Source: Thermohalobaculum xanthum (lineage in GTDB: Bacteria > Pseudomonadota > Alphaproteobacteria > Rhodobacterales > Rhodobacteraceae). Taken from it: a stretch of 64,000 nucleotides of DNA. The stretch is from NCBI RefSeq assembly GCF_016623495.1, contig NZ_JAEHHL010000006.1:186001-250000 (forward strand), in the 5' to 3' direction. How positions within the stretch are numbered: position 1 is the first letter of the stretch; each line of letters starts with the position of its first letter. Below, piece by piece: positions 37,945 through 46,564 of this stretch. The translations under genes were made by a program, and so were the position numbers. The notes below the pieces were generated by a model that worked only from the letters and a program-made list of their open reading frames with translations, was not told the DNA's origin and did no database searches.

Positions 37945-39657
37945 ATGCGGCGTAACACCATGCCGAACAGCGAGAGTCCGGTTGCCCGGCTCTTTACGCC
38001 CATTCGACTGCGCCTTTGGGCGAGGCTCCGGCTCCTGCGCGTGCGCCTCAAGCAGATCGAGCCGACGAACCAGATCGTGCTCTGGCTGATCGCCATCGTC
38101 GTCGGCGTCGTGACGGGGCATGCGATCACCCTGTTTCGCGCGGCCATTCCGTTCCTGCAGACGATCTTCTACGGCACCACCGACGAGATGATCCACACGG
38201 TCGCCGGCGCTCTGCCCTGGTACCTGGTGTTGCTCATCCCGGTCCTCGGGGGGCTGATCGTGGGCGTGATCCTCACGCGGTTCACGCCCGACGGCAAGGC
38301 CCGCGGCGTCGCCGACGTGATCCATGCCGCAGCCCTGGGAGGCGGGCGGGTCAATCGCCGTGTGGGCATCGGCTCGGCGCTCGCCGCGCTGGTCACGCTC
38401 TCGACCGGCGGCTCGACCGGGCGCGAGGGGCCTGCGGTGCATATCGGCGCCGTGATCGCCTCGTGGGTGTCTGACCGGCTCAAGGCGCCGGACGTCGCCG
38501 CGCGCGACATCCTGGGCTGCGCGGCCGCCGCAGCCGTCTCGGCCAGCTTCAACGCGCCGATTGCGGGGGCGCTCTTCGCCCTCGAGGTCGTGCTTCGCCA
38601 TTATGCCCTGCACGCCTTCGGGCCGATCGTCATCGCCTCGGTCGCCGGCGCCGTCGTCAGCCGGATCCATCACGGCAATGTCACCGAATACGCGCTGCCG
38701 GTGCACACGCTCGGCTTTTACCAGGAGATGCCCGCCTTCCTGCTGCTTGGCGTCGTCTGCGGGCTCACCGCGGTGGTGATGATGCGCACGATCTTCTTCG
38801 CCGAAGGCATTGGCGACCGTGTCCAGCGCCTGCTGCACATTCCGCGCTGGCTGCGTCCCGCGGTTGCGGGCTTCGTGCTGGGGCTGATCGCGCTCGAGTT
38901 TCCCCACATCATCGGCGTCGGCTACGAGACGACGACGCTTGCGCTCAAGTCCGAGCTTGCGCTCACGACCGCGGTGATCTTCGCGGTGGTGAAGGTCATC
39001 GCGGTGGCGGCGACCTTCTCGGGCCATATGGGGGGCGGGATCTTCTCGCCGGCGCTGATGCTCGGCGCGCTGACCGGCACGGCGTTCGGGTCGATCGCGA
39101 TCGATGTCTTCCCTTCCGTTGCCGGCAGCCAGGGCCTTTATGCCTTGGCAGGCACCGGGGCGGTGGCCGCGGCCGTTCTCGGCGCGCCCATATCATCCAC
39201 GCTGATCGTCTTCGAACTGACCGGTGACTGGCAGGCAGGGATCGCGGTGATGGTGGCGATCTCGTCGGCCAGCGTGGTGGCCGACCGCCTGGTGGCGCGC
39301 AGCTTCTTTCTCACGCAGCTCGAGCGCGACGGCCTGAAGCTGGCCTACGGGCCGCAGGACTATCTCGCCCGCACGCTCAAGGTCACCCATGTTATGCGCC
39401 TGCGCGGCGCCGAGAACGGTGCCTCTGACAGTGCGTGCTGGGAACTGCACCGGCAGGGCGCCTACCTGCGCCGTAACGACACGCTGGAGCACGCCCTGCC
39501 GTTGCTTGAGCGGGTCAAGGGATCGTTCTTGCCGGTGGTGGACGAGCCCGCCGAGGAAGGCGGCGAGCCCGAGCTTCTTGGCGCGGTCTTCCATGTCGAC
39601 GCGCTGCGCGCCTACAGCCGTTGCCTCGAGGACGAGCTGCGCGAGGAACACGGCTGA
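37945..39657 (+). CDS. ClC-family chloride channel/antiporter with C-terminal regulatory part
   Basis: 570 residues with the chosen ATG. About 10-12 membrane helices from residue ~35 to ~450. Filter motifs: GSTGREGPAVHIG (the GK/REGP box) and the GGGIFSPALMLG box. The GSGIP-type first box is not canonical here (GRGVADVIHA region), so transport stoichiometry cannot be inferred. After the membrane part about 120 residues remain, with a CBS-like HALPLLERVKGSFLPVVD segment. Alternative starts are TTG 37942 and ATG 37960; none has a good Shine-Dalgarno. Its end forms a perfect hairpin shared with the convergent DUF427 gene. Confidence 0.85.
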   Translation: MRRNTMPNSESPVARLFTPIRLRLWARLRLLRVRLKQIEPTNQIVLWLIAIVVGVVTGHAITLFRAAIPFLQTIFYGTTDEMIHTVAGALPWYLVLLIPVLGGLIVGVILTRFTPDGKARGVADVIHAAALGGGRVNRRVGIGSALAALVTLSTGGSTGREGPAVHIGAVIASWVSDRLKAPDVAARDILGCAAAAAVSASFNAPIAGALFALEVVLRHYALHAFGPIVIASVAGAVVSRIHHGNVTEYALPVHTLGFYQEMPAFLLLGVVCGLTAVVMMRTIFFAEGIGDRVQRLLHIPRWLRPAVAGFVLGLIALEFPHIIGVGYETTTLALKSELALTTAVIFAVVKVIAVAATFSGHMGGGIFSPALMLGALTGTAFGSIAIDVFPSVAGSQGLYALAGTGAVAAAVLGAPISSTLIVFELTGDWQAGIAVMVAISSASVVADRLVARSFFLTQLERDGLKLAYGPQDYLARTLKVTHVMRLRGAENGASDSACWELHRQGAYLRRNDTLEHALPLLERVKGSFLPVVDEPAEEGGEPELLGAVFHVDALRAYSRCLEDELREEHG

Positions 39658-39678
39658 CGCCGCGTTCCACCGCGGCGT
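39657..39678. terminator. Bidirectional hairpin at convergent gene ends
   Basis: ACGCCGCG (39657-39664) pairs perfectly with CGCGGCGT (39671-39678) around 6 bases. The stem starts in the last base of the ClC stop codon and ends in the first base of the DUF427 stop codon. Confidence 0.5.
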
Positions 39679-40019
39679 TACAGCATTTCGACGGCCGCCT
39701 TTTCGGGGTAGAAGGCGATCAGCCCCGCGATGGCCTCGAGCCCGGCCCGCGGGTTTTCATAGGACCAAGCCGCGTCCTCGATGGGGCCCGACTTTGCCAT
39801 GATGTGGAAATGGCTCGCCTCGCCCTTGTGCGGACAGACGGTGCGCGTCGGCGAAGCGTCCAGAAACTCCATGCCGATATCGGCGCGGGGGATGTAGAAC
39901 ACGGGCGCGTGCCCCGCCTCGTCGAGCCGCATCGCCGCGGTGCTCTCGGCGATTACCGCGCCCCCGGCGCGCACGACGATCGTGCCGCCCGCGGGCGACA
40001 GCGAAATTCTATCCGTCAT
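39678..40019 (-). CDS. DUF427 domain protein
   Basis: A 113-residue small protein of the DUF427 (NTP_transf_9-like beta barrel) family: IVVRAGGAVIAES at the N-terminus, PVFYIPRADIGMEFL in the middle, then the family hallmark TVCPHKGEASHFHI and AAWSYENPRAG. Molecular function is not established. GGAGG lies 7 bases before ATG 40019. It follows the M24 peptidase on the same strand after 61 bases, so the two may share a transcript. Confidence 0.85.
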   Translation of the reverse strand: MTDRISLSPAGGTIVVRAGGAVIAESTAAMRLDEAGHAPVFYIPRADIGMEFLDASPTRTVCPHKGEASHFHIMAKSGPIEDAAWSYENPRAGLEAIAGLIAFYPEKAAVEML

Positions 40020-40080
40020 CGGGAGTCCTCCAGATCCAGCCGACCGCCCCACAATGCGCCGGACGGCACGGGCGGGCAAC

Positions 40081-41904
40081 TCATTGCGTGTCCAGCGGCG
40101 CGCAGGCCCGGCTCAGCCAGGCCGCCGTTTCCGCTGGCACGACGGGGCTCAGTTCGTCCCGGACGCGTGCGTGATAGCTGTCGAGCCAGGCGCGCTCGTC
40201 GGCGTCCAGCAGGTCCGGCACGATCATCCGGCGGTCGATCGGCGCCAGTGTCAGCGTCTCGAACCCCAGCATCGTCCGGTCACCGCCCTCGGGGATCGAG
40301 GGCTCGGTCACGACGACAAGGTTCTCGATCCGGATGCCGAAGGCGCCGTTCCGGTAGTAGCCGGGCTCGTTCGACAGGATCATGCCGGGCTCGAAGGGCA
40401 CCTCGCCGCCGCGGCGCGAGAGGCTCTGCGGCCCTTCATGTACGTTCAGATAGCAGCCGACGCCGTGACCCGTGCCGTGGTCGTAGTCGAGCCCCGCCCG
40501 CCATAGCGCGGCGCGCGCCAGCGGGTCGAGGTCGCGGCCGGTCAGCCCCTTGGGCCAGCGCGCACGGCTGATCGCGATCATGCCCTTGAGCACCAGGGTG
40601 AACGGTCTGCGCGCCGCGTCCGGCGCGGCACCCAGCGCCATGGTCCGGGTGATGTCCGTCGTGCCGTCCCGATATTGAGCGCCTGAATCCACGAGCAGCA
40701 GCTCGCCGGGCGACAGCGCGCGGTTGGTCTTGCGGTTCACGCGGTAATGAACGATCGCGCCGTTCGGCCCCGAGCCGCAGATCGTGTCGAAGGCAATGTC
40801 CATCAGTGCGCCGGTATCGTCGCGGAACGCCTCGAGGCGTTCGACCACGTCGATCTCGGTCAGCGCCTCGCCCGCATCCACCGCCGTCTCCAGCCAGTGC
40901 AGGAACCGGGCAAAGGCGGCGCCGTCGCGCAGGTGCGCCGCGCGCATCCCTGCAAGCTCGGCGGGGTTCTTGCGCGCCTTGGGCAAGGCGCAGGGATCGC
41001 GGCCCCAGTCGATGCGTGCGCCGGCAGTCTCGAGCCGCGTCGCGATCCGGACCGGAGCGCTCGTCCTGTCGAGCCGGACCTTTGCATCCCCCAGCCCCGC
41101 CAGCACGCCGTCGAGCGCGTCGGCCGGGTGCACCGTCACGCCGTTGCCCAGATGGGCCATCACCGCGCCATCGAGCTTGTCGGGGTCGATGAACAGGTCC
41201 ACTTCCGACGACTTGCGGATCAGTGCGAAGCAATGCGCGACCGGGCTCCGGGCCAGGTCGCCGCCGCGGATGTTGAGCAGCCAGGCGATCGAGTCGGGCA
41301 AGGACAGGAACGCGGCGTCGATCCCTCCCTCCTCCAGCGCACGGCCGACAAGCGCGCGCTTTTCTGCCGCGGCCTCGCCAGCCAACTCGGCGGGCTGGAT
41401 GCTCACGGCGCCGGTCGGAGAAGGCGGCTGGTCCTCCCAGATCGTGTCGAGAGGGTTTGGCTCGAGGGGCACCAACGCGCCGCCGCGCGCGCTTACCGCC
41501 TCGTTGAGCCGGTCGAACTCGGCGCGTCCATGCAGCCAGGGGTCGAAGCCGAGGCGCGCGCCCTCGGGGAGAGCGCGCCGCAGCCAGCTTTCGGGCGTGG
41601 TCTCGTGGGTCGCGACCACCTCGAAGACGCCGCCATCCACCTGGTCGGCCGCCTGCAGCGTGTAGCGCCCATCGACGAAGATGGCCGCTCGCTCGGCCAG
41701 CACGATCGCAAGCCCGGCCGAGCCTGTGAACCCCGTGAGCCAGGCCAGCCTCTCGTCATGCGGTGCGACGGTCTCGCCCTGGTGCGCGTCCGCCCTTGGC
41801 ACGAGGAATCCGTCCACGCCTGTCTCGATCAGGGCCGCGCGCAGGCGCGCCGCCCGCTCCGGGCCCATGCTGCCATCGGCGGCTGAGTCGAATGTCTGGT
41901 ACAT
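40081..41904 (-). CDS. pepP: Xaa-Pro aminopeptidase (M24B)
   Basis: A 607-residue three-domain aminopeptidase P: two creatinase-N domains (about 15-320) and a C-terminal pita-bread catalytic domain. It removes N-terminal residues that precede proline. The dimetal ligands are D406 and D417 (LLVDSGAQYRDGTTDITRT), H480 (GTGHGVG), E513 (SNEPGYY) and E549 (GFETLTL). The large size matches the eukaryotic-like cytosolic form common in alphaproteobacteria rather than the ~440-residue enterobacterial PepP. Start ATG 41904. The 236-base gap upstream carries a promoter for the divergent DUF2147 gene. Confidence 0.92.
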   Translation of the reverse strand: MYQTFDSAADGSMGPERAARLRAALIETGVDGFLVPRADAHQGETVAPHDERLAWLTGFTGSAGLAIVLAERAAIFVDGRYTLQAADQVDGGVFEVVATHETTPESWLRRALPEGARLGFDPWLHGRAEFDRLNEAVSARGGALVPLEPNPLDTIWEDQPPSPTGAVSIQPAELAGEAAAEKRALVGRALEEGGIDAAFLSLPDSIAWLLNIRGGDLARSPVAHCFALIRKSSEVDLFIDPDKLDGAVMAHLGNGVTVHPADALDGVLAGLGDAKVRLDRTSAPVRIATRLETAGARIDWGRDPCALPKARKNPAELAGMRAAHLRDGAAFARFLHWLETAVDAGEALTEIDVVERLEAFRDDTGALMDIAFDTICGSGPNGAIVHYRVNRKTNRALSPGELLLVDSGAQYRDGTTDITRTMALGAAPDAARRPFTLVLKGMIAISRARWPKGLTGRDLDPLARAALWRAGLDYDHGTGHGVGCYLNVHEGPQSLSRRGGEVPFEPGMILSNEPGYYRNGAFGIRIENLVVVTEPSIPEGGDRTMLGFETLTLAPIDRRMIVPDLLDADERAWLDSYHARVRDELSPVVPAETAAWLSRACAPLDTQ

Positions 41905-42027
41905 GCTGCTCGGCGTCCACCCCTTCGCGCGCTCCCGGCGCGCCGCGGCGCCATGCTGGCGGCGGGTCGGTCACGCGGCAAGTGATAAAATTGCCGTGAC
42001 CTGTTGCTGCGGCGCACCATTGACGTG

Positions 42028-42055
42028 TTGCATTTCGGGGCATTCATCGTATATG
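42028..42055 (+). promoter_or_regulatory. Candidate promoter for the DUF2147 gene
   Basis: TTGCAT (42028-42033), 16 bases, TATATG (42050-42055). It lies in a distinctly AT-rich part of the pepP/DUF2147 divergent gap; a leader of about 80 bases would follow. An overlapping TTGACG at 42020 has no matching -10. Confidence 0.35.
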
Positions 42056-42140
42056 TTGTCAAGGTTGCGTTAAGCCGGATGAAGACCGGCGGCGAGTGGC
42101 CTGAGTATTCAGCATAATTCGGAAGTGGGACGGGGCAGGC

Positions 42141-42578
42141 ATGGGCAGGCTTGCGGCAGCGATTGCATTCATGATTGCGGCGGTGGCGCCGGGGCAGGGG
42201 CCCGCGGCGACGGACGCGGTCTTCGGATACTGGTTGTCCGAGAACGAGCGCGCGATCATCGAGATGAGCCAGTGCGGCTCGACGCTCTGCGGCCGCATGG
42301 TCTGGCTGAGCGATCCGGTCGACGCGAGCGGCACCCCCAAGCGTGACGCCAAGGGCGCGCCCCTTTGCGGCATTCACCTCGTCGACGGCTTCCGTCAGCG
42401 CGACATCGGCCGCTGGGCCGATGGCGACATCTACAATCCCCGCGACGGCAAGACCTATTCGGGCCGGCTGACGCTGATCGACGCAGACCGTCTCGAGGTT
42501 CGCGGCTATGTCGGCGTGCCGGCATTCGGCAAGAGCCAGATCTGGACGCGCACGGACGGTGACCGCGGCGGCTGCTGA
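42141..42578 (+). CDS. DUF2147 family exported protein
   Basis: A 145-residue protein with a Sec signal (MGRLAAAIAFMIAAVAPGQG, likely cut after residue ~23). The mature domain shows the DUF2147 pattern: GYWLSENERAIIEMSQCGSTLCGRMVWL, ending in YNPRDGKTYSGRLTLIDADRLEVRGYVG. Conserved cysteines C44 and C50 may form a disulphide. The fold is a small lipocalin-like barrel; function unknown, probably periplasmic. The upstream sequence GGGACGGGGCAGGC is a purine-rich ribosome site. It converges on the next gene with a 9-base gap. Confidence 0.85.
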   Translation: MGRLAAAIAFMIAAVAPGQGPAATDAVFGYWLSENERAIIEMSQCGSTLCGRMVWLSDPVDASGTPKRDAKGAPLCGIHLVDGFRQRDIGRWADGDIYNPRDGKTYSGRLTLIDADRLEVRGYVGVPAFGKSQIWTRTDGDRGGC

Positions 42579-42587
42579 GCCGCGCTG

Positions 42588-43442
42588 TTACCCTTTCGGC
42601 TGGCCGGAGACCGATGCCCCCGCGCCGTTGGCGATCTCGTCGGGTGAGAACCCGATCAGCAGCGTGACCGCGCGACCGGTCTCGTCCTCGACCTCGATCC
42701 GCTCGGCCACTCTTCCCCTCCGGAACCCGATGCTGTCGCCCCGGCCGGCAAAGACATGGTCGGTCTGGCCCTTGAGCGTCAATTCCACCGCGCCATCGGG
42801 CAGGTGGCGCAGCATGCCCACCGGGCCGCGCAGGTCGCGCAGCAAGGTGATGCGATCGCCCACATCCTCGGCGACGATCACGAGGTCGAGCCCCAGCGCG
42901 CTCGACTGGAGCCGCGCCGTCGTCCCCACAGCGTAAGCCATCTCGCTCCGCGGCACTGTCAGGATGCGGTCGAGCGCAAGCAGGCGGCAGCCGCACAGGT
43001 CTGCAGTGTCGCTCAGCGCCGCGAGGCAGGCCCTGACCGACGCCTCCGCAGCATCGGCGGGGCTGCCAGTCTCGGCGCCGCCGGCGACGCCGACGGCCGG
43101 GCAGATCTCGGGCGGAGACCCGCGTGAAATTGCACGCGGTGCGCCAAGTCCAAGGAACTTCTGCCCCTCTTCGCTGTTTGTCAGATAGGGAAGTGCTTCG
43201 ACTCCGACGAAACGGGCGTCCGTTCGGGCGGACAACGCGGCGGGATCGAGCCTGGTGGACTGAAGCCGGACGAGCGCCAGATCGGCGTCATTTCTGGCTT
43301 CGATGATCGGGGGTTGATCGAGAACGATGAATGACCGGGTATCTCGCAAGCTGGACGAGCCCGTGCGGCTTTCCGTGGCGCCGCAGGCTGCAATGCTCAA
43401 CACGCAAGCAAGAGCCGCTGCAGGGCGGAAGGTGATTCGCAT
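42588..43442 (-). CDS. Lipoprotein of unknown function
   Basis: A 284-residue protein that starts MRITFRPAAALACVLSIAAC, a clear lipobox with Cys20. The mature part has no domain I can name. It is acidic and neutral residue-rich, with three cysteines clustered at CLAALSDTADLCGCRLLAL, and a beta-rich C-terminal half (AVELTLKGQTDHVFAGRG). An upstream extension of the open frame to 43709 lacks protein-like features and overlaps the divergent cold-shock gene, so ATG 43442 is chosen. A perfect 6-4-6 inverted repeat begins 3 bases before this start. Confidence 0.7.
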   Translation of the reverse strand: MRITFRPAAALACVLSIAACGATESRTGSSSLRDTRSFIVLDQPPIIEARNDADLALVRLQSTRLDPAALSARTDARFVGVEALPYLTNSEEGQKFLGLGAPRAISRGSPPEICPAVGVAGGAETGSPADAAEASVRACLAALSDTADLCGCRLLALDRILTVPRSEMAYAVGTTARLQSSALGLDLVIVAEDVGDRITLLRDLRGPVGMLRHLPDGAVELTLKGQTDHVFAGRGDSIGFRRGRVAERIEVEDETGRAVTLLIGFSPDEIANGAGASVSGQPKG

Positions 43443-43445
43443 CTT

Positions 43446-43505
43446 TAAACCGAAGGGTTTATCGCCCATAGTTGCGAAGGACTCCCGAATCGCTCCTTTG
43501 GAGCG
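43446..43505. promoter_or_regulatory. Two short perfect inverted repeats in the lipoprotein/cold-shock divergent gap
   Basis: TAAACC-GAAG-GGTTTA at 43446-43461 and CGCTCC-TTT-GGAGCG at 43491-43505. The first would fold just before the lipoprotein start codon; the second lies 55 bases before the cold-shock ATG. Either operators or 5'-UTR hairpins are possible. Confidence 0.35.
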
Positions 43506-43560
43506 TGATATTGAAGCCGGGTCAAATGGGGCTTTTCGCGGGCGCAGAGATGATGAGAAT

Positions 43561-44172
43561 ATGGCGGAGCACCCGTTCCGCGATGGAGGCTTGAGGGTGA
43601 GCGACGAGAGCAAGGCGTCGGGTTCCGTGGTTGCCGGCCGCGTAAAGTGGTATGACGCCGTGAAAGGGTACGGTTTCGTCGTGCCAGACAGCGGCGACGG
43701 CGACATCATGGTTCATGCCTCCTGCGTGCGCAGCTTCGGTCGAACCGCGCTCCCCGAGGGGGCACGGGTCGAGGTGATAACGGCCGAGGGCGCCCGTGGT
43801 CTTCACGCGCAGGAGATCCTCAACGTCGCCGATCCCGACCCGCAGGTCGAGGGCGCCTATCCGGGCTCGGCAGAATCGCCGCGTCCCACGGATTTCCTCG
43901 GTCCCGAGGCGGATGTTGGACCCCTCCAGCCCGCGCGGGTCAAGTGGTTCGACAAGCAAAAGGGCTTCGGTTTCGTGAACGTGTTCGGCATCGCCGAGGA
44001 CGTCTTCGTCCACATGGAGATCGTGCGCCGCAGTGGCTTTGCCGATCTCTCCAGTGGCGAGGGCATGGCGGTGCGGACCTTCCGCGGGCCCCGCGGGCTG
44101 ATGGTCGCCGAGGTCCGCCTGTGGGACGCCGGCGCGCAACCCGAGGGCGGAGCCGCGGCGCACCCTGGATGA
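43561..44172 (+). CDS. Double cold-shock-domain protein
   Basis: 203 residues with two CSD barrels. The first (about 22-85) has VKWYDAVKGYGFVVPDSGD with RNP-1-like KGYGFV and RNP-2 DIMVHAS. The second (about 123-185) has VKWFDKQKGFGFV and DVFVHME. The domains bind single-stranded RNA or DNA and act as RNA chaperones. ATG 43561 has weak ribosome-binding signals; GTG 43597 has an excellent GGAGG 7 bases upstream and leaves both domains intact, so the true start may be there (191 residues). The 3' end overlaps the DUF192 gene (ATGA). Confidence 0.87.
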   Translation: MAEHPFRDGGLRVSDESKASGSVVAGRVKWYDAVKGYGFVVPDSGDGDIMVHASCVRSFGRTALPEGARVEVITAEGARGLHAQEILNVADPDPQVEGAYPGSAESPRPTDFLGPEADVGPLQPARVKWFDKQKGFGFVNVFGIAEDVFVHMEIVRRSGFADLSSGEGMAVRTFRGPRGLMVAEVRLWDAGAQPEGGAAAHPG

Positions 44173-44678
44173 GGCGTCGCCACATCGCACCAGACGGTCT
44201 TGTCAGGCCCGCCGCGCTGGCGGGCCTGATCGCATTGTGCCTCGCCGTGCCCGTCGCGGCCGCGGACCCGGCCTGCGCGCCTGACCGCGTTACCCTGATC
44301 GCGTCGCCCGAGCCGGTCAGCTACCGCGTCGAGATCGCCGACGATCCCGACGAGCAGGCCCGCGGGCTGATGTTCCGAACGCAGATGGACGAAGATGCGG
44401 GAATGCTCTTCATCTTCCCGTCGCCGCGGTCGGCGGCGTTCTGGATGAAGAACACGGTCCTGTCGCTCGACATTATTTTCATCGACGCGACGGGCCGCGT
44501 CCTGAACGTCGCCGAGAAGACGACGCCGTTCTCAGAAGCCGTTCTCCCGTCTGACGGCGAGGCGCTTGCGGTTCTCGAGGTCCATGCCGGCGAGGCCGCG
44601 CGCCGCGGCTTCGGCCCCGGGACGCAAGTTATCCACCCGGCATTCACCGCCGCGCCAGCCGAGCACCGCTGTCCCTGA
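44169..44678 (+). CDS. DUF192 family exported protein
   Basis: 169 residues with a signal-like hydrophobic stretch ([19 protein letters not shown], about 17-35). The DUF192 domain follows: [20 protein letters not shown], then [23 protein letters not shown] and [15 protein letters not shown]. Function is not established; it is usually periplasmic. It overlaps the cold-shock gene by 4 bases, so the two are co-translated. tRNA-Pro follows after 56 bases. Confidence 0.85.
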   Translation: MRRRHIAPDGLVRPAALAGLIALCLAVPVAAADPACAPDRVTLIASPEPVSYRVEIADDPDEQARGLMFRTQMDEDAGMLFIFPSPRSAAFWMKNTVLSLDIIFIDATGRVLNVAEKTTPFSEAVLPSDGEALAVLEVHAGEAARRGFGPGTQVIHPAFTAAPAEHRCP

Positions 44679-44734
44679 CGGCGCGCGATCGCGGCTTGCC
44701 GCAAGGGCGCGGCTCCTGTATCCGCCATCTCTGT

Positions 44735-44811
44735 CGGGGCGTAGCGCAGCCTGGTAGCGCGTCGGTTTTGGGTACCGAAGGCCGCCAGTTCGAATCTGGC
44801 CGCCCCGACCA
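44735..44811 (+). tRNA. tRNA-Pro (anticodon TGG)
   Basis: 77 bases with encoded CCA. The acceptor CGGGGCG (44735-44741) pairs with CGCCCCG (44801-44807). Anticodon stem TCGGT/ACCGA encloses loop TTTGGGT with TGG at 44769-44771. The T arm is CCAG-TTCGAAT-CTGG. It decodes CCN proline codons. Confidence 0.96.
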
Positions 44812-44841
44812 TGCACCACAGCTGCAGTCGATCTTGCGTCC

Positions 44842-45300
44842 TCAGCCGCGATCCGTGCCGGGCAGGAGCAGACCCTCGAGCACCGCGCGCAGGCGCGCGG
44901 GCAGCGCCACCGGGCGCCGGGTCTCGCGGTCGACATAGACATGGGTAAAGGCACCCGCGGCGGCGGCGTCATCGGCGCCCTCGCGAAAGATCCCGAGCGC
45001 ATAGCTGACCGAACTGCGCCCCAGCCGGTCGACCCTCAGGCCGGCCTCGACCGTCTGAGGGAAGGCGAGCGGGGCGAAATAGCTGCACCGGGTCTCGACC
45101 ACCAGGCCGATCACCGGGCCGTCGTGGATGTCCAGGGCGCCGGCTTCGATCAGGTGGCCGTTCACTGCCGTGTCGAAGAACGAGTAGTAGCGCACGTTGT
45201 TCACGTGGCCGTAGATATCGTTGTCCGACCAGCGCGTGGTGATCGGGCGGAACGCCGCGAAGGCGTCACGCCGCGGCGCGACGGGACGGTCCGCCGTCAT
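44842..45300 (-). CDS. YbgC-type acyl-CoA thioesterase
   Basis: A 152-residue hotdog protein. The active-site region [21 protein letters not shown] carries the W-x-D-x-D-x-x-G-H-V-N signature of the 4HBT/YbgC group. The later segment [19 protein letters not shown] is typical of its central strands. Substrate unknown (short or phospholipid-linked acyl-CoA in relatives). A GTG at 45312 is an alternative start 4 codons upstream. It lies 27 bases downstream of the GlxA-type regulator on the same strand. Confidence 0.85.
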   Translation of the reverse strand: MTADRPVAPRRDAFAAFRPITTRWSDNDIYGHVNNVRYYSFFDTAVNGHLIEAGALDIHDGPVIGLVVETRCSYFAPLAFPQTVEAGLRVDRLGRSSVSYALGIFREGADDAAAAGAFTHVYVDRETRRPVALPARLRAVLEGLLLPGTDRG

Positions 45301-45327
45301 GCCGGAACGCACCTTTCCATTCGGATC

Positions 45328-46446
45328 TCAGCGCCCCGCGGCCGCGCGCGGGCCGCCGCCCACCTTGACCGTCCCGGTTCCGGGATCGGGGCCGCGCATC
45401 TTCGAGGAACCCGTGTTCGCCGGGGCGCCGCGCTCGCGATAGGGTGTGCGGTCGAAATGCGCGCGATAGCATTTCGAGAAATGCGAGGGCGAGGTGAAGC
45501 CGCAGGCCAGCGCCACGTTGATCACGCTCATGTCGGTCTGCAGCAGCAGGCTGCGCGCCTTGTCGAGCCTCAACTCCATGTAATAGCGCTTGGGCGAGCG
45601 GTTGAGATACCGCCGGAACAGCCGCTCGAGCTGGCGCGTCGACATGTTCACCGCCTCCGCCAGGTCCGACGGGCTCACCGGATCCTCGGTCGAGCGCTCC
45701 ATCATCTGGATCACCTGCACCAGCTTCGGGTGGCGCACGCCGATACGGGCGGGCACGCTCAGGCGCTGCTCGTCATTGTCCGAGCGCATCGGCGTGTGGA
45801 TCAGGCAGTCCGCGACCAGCGAGCCCAGGTCGGCGCCATGCTCGTCGGCGATCAGGTGCAGCATCATGTCGGCCGACGAGGTGCCGCCCGCGCAGGTGAA
45901 CACCCCGTCATCGACAACGTAGAGCAGCTTCGAGAGCTTCGCCTCGGGGAAGTCCTCGCCAAAGGCGGCGTGGTTCTCCCAGTGGATGGTGCAGCGCTTG
46001 CCGTCCAGCAGGCCGGCCTTCGCCAGGACATGCGCCCCGGTGCACAGCGCGCCGACGCGCGCGCCGCGGCGCGCCTGCTTGCGCAGCCAGGTCAGCACCG
46101 GTTTCGACGCCGCGCGGTCCAGGCCGAAGCCCGTGCAGACGACCAGCGAACTGTCGCGGTTCACGTCCTCGATCGGGCCGTCGACCATCACCGTCGTGCC
46201 GTTCGAGCATTCCACCGGGTCGCCCGTCTCGGAAACCAGCCGCCAGGCGTAGAGTGGCTTGCGCGCCATGCGGTTCGCGACGCGCAGCGGCTCGATGGCC
46301 GACGCGAAGGCGATCATCGAGAACATCGGGCACAGAAGGAAGACGAACTCCCGCGGCTTGGTCGCCTCGGGTTTCGGCGTTTGCGGTGCGGCGACTGAGC
46401 CCATGGCGCTCTCTACGACCTCATCGTTCAGGTCTGCGCGAATCAT
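45328..46446 (-). CDS. GlxA family transcriptional regulator (DJ-1/PfpI + AraC)
   Basis: 372 residues. The N-terminal amidotransferase-like DJ-1/PfpI domain (about 30-200) includes LLCPMFSMIAFASAIEPLRV and the nucleophile-elbow-like GALCTGAHVLAKAGLLDG. The C-terminal AraC-type double helix-turn-helix is at about 240-340: SPSDLAEAVNMSTRQLERLF and VINVALACGFTSPSHFSKCY. Members of this group often control choline/carnitine/arginine-type catabolism; the target is unknown. Start ATG 46446 has no Shine-Dalgarno and lies 2 bases from an 11-10-11 inverted repeat; the inner ATG at 46404 is an alternative. It diverges from the DAHP synthase gene. Confidence 0.85.
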   Translation of the reverse strand: MIRADLNDEVVESAMGSVAAPQTPKPEATKPREFVFLLCPMFSMIAFASAIEPLRVANRMARKPLYAWRLVSETGDPVECSNGTTVMVDGPIEDVNRDSSLVVCTGFGLDRAASKPVLTWLRKQARRGARVGALCTGAHVLAKAGLLDGKRCTIHWENHAAFGEDFPEAKLSKLLYVVDDGVFTCAGGTSSADMMLHLIADEHGADLGSLVADCLIHTPMRSDNDEQRLSVPARIGVRHPKLVQVIQMMERSTEDPVSPSDLAEAVNMSTRQLERLFRRYLNRSPKRYYMELRLDKARSLLLQTDMSVINVALACGFTSPSHFSKCYRAHFDRTPYRERGAPANTGSSKMRGPDPGTGTVKVGGGPRAAAGR

Positions 46447-46447
46447 T

Positions 46448-46479
46448 GCACAAATGCGACATTGACGCCGCATTCGTGC
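46448..46479. promoter_or_regulatory. 11-10-11 inverted repeat (10 of 11 matching) between glxA-like and DAHP synthase genes
   Basis: GCACAAATGCG (46448-46458) and CGCATTCGTGC (46469-46479) are inverted copies with one mismatch. The spacing of 21 bases centre to centre puts both arms on one face of the helix, as expected for a dimeric regulator. It lies right before the regulator's start and 86 bases before the DAHP synthase ATG. Confidence 0.6.
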
Positions 46480-46564
46480 CTGCGTCAAGGGCGGCTCAGG
46501 CGCCTCTGGCCTCTGCCGCGCGGGTCTGCTAGAGCGTGCGCATCCACGATCAGGAGAGCCGACC

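Noticed and set aside
39621-40571. 316-codon plus-strand frame over DUF427 and pepP
   Set aside because: Antisense to two well-supported genes with clear motifs; Arg/Ala/Pro-rich composition.
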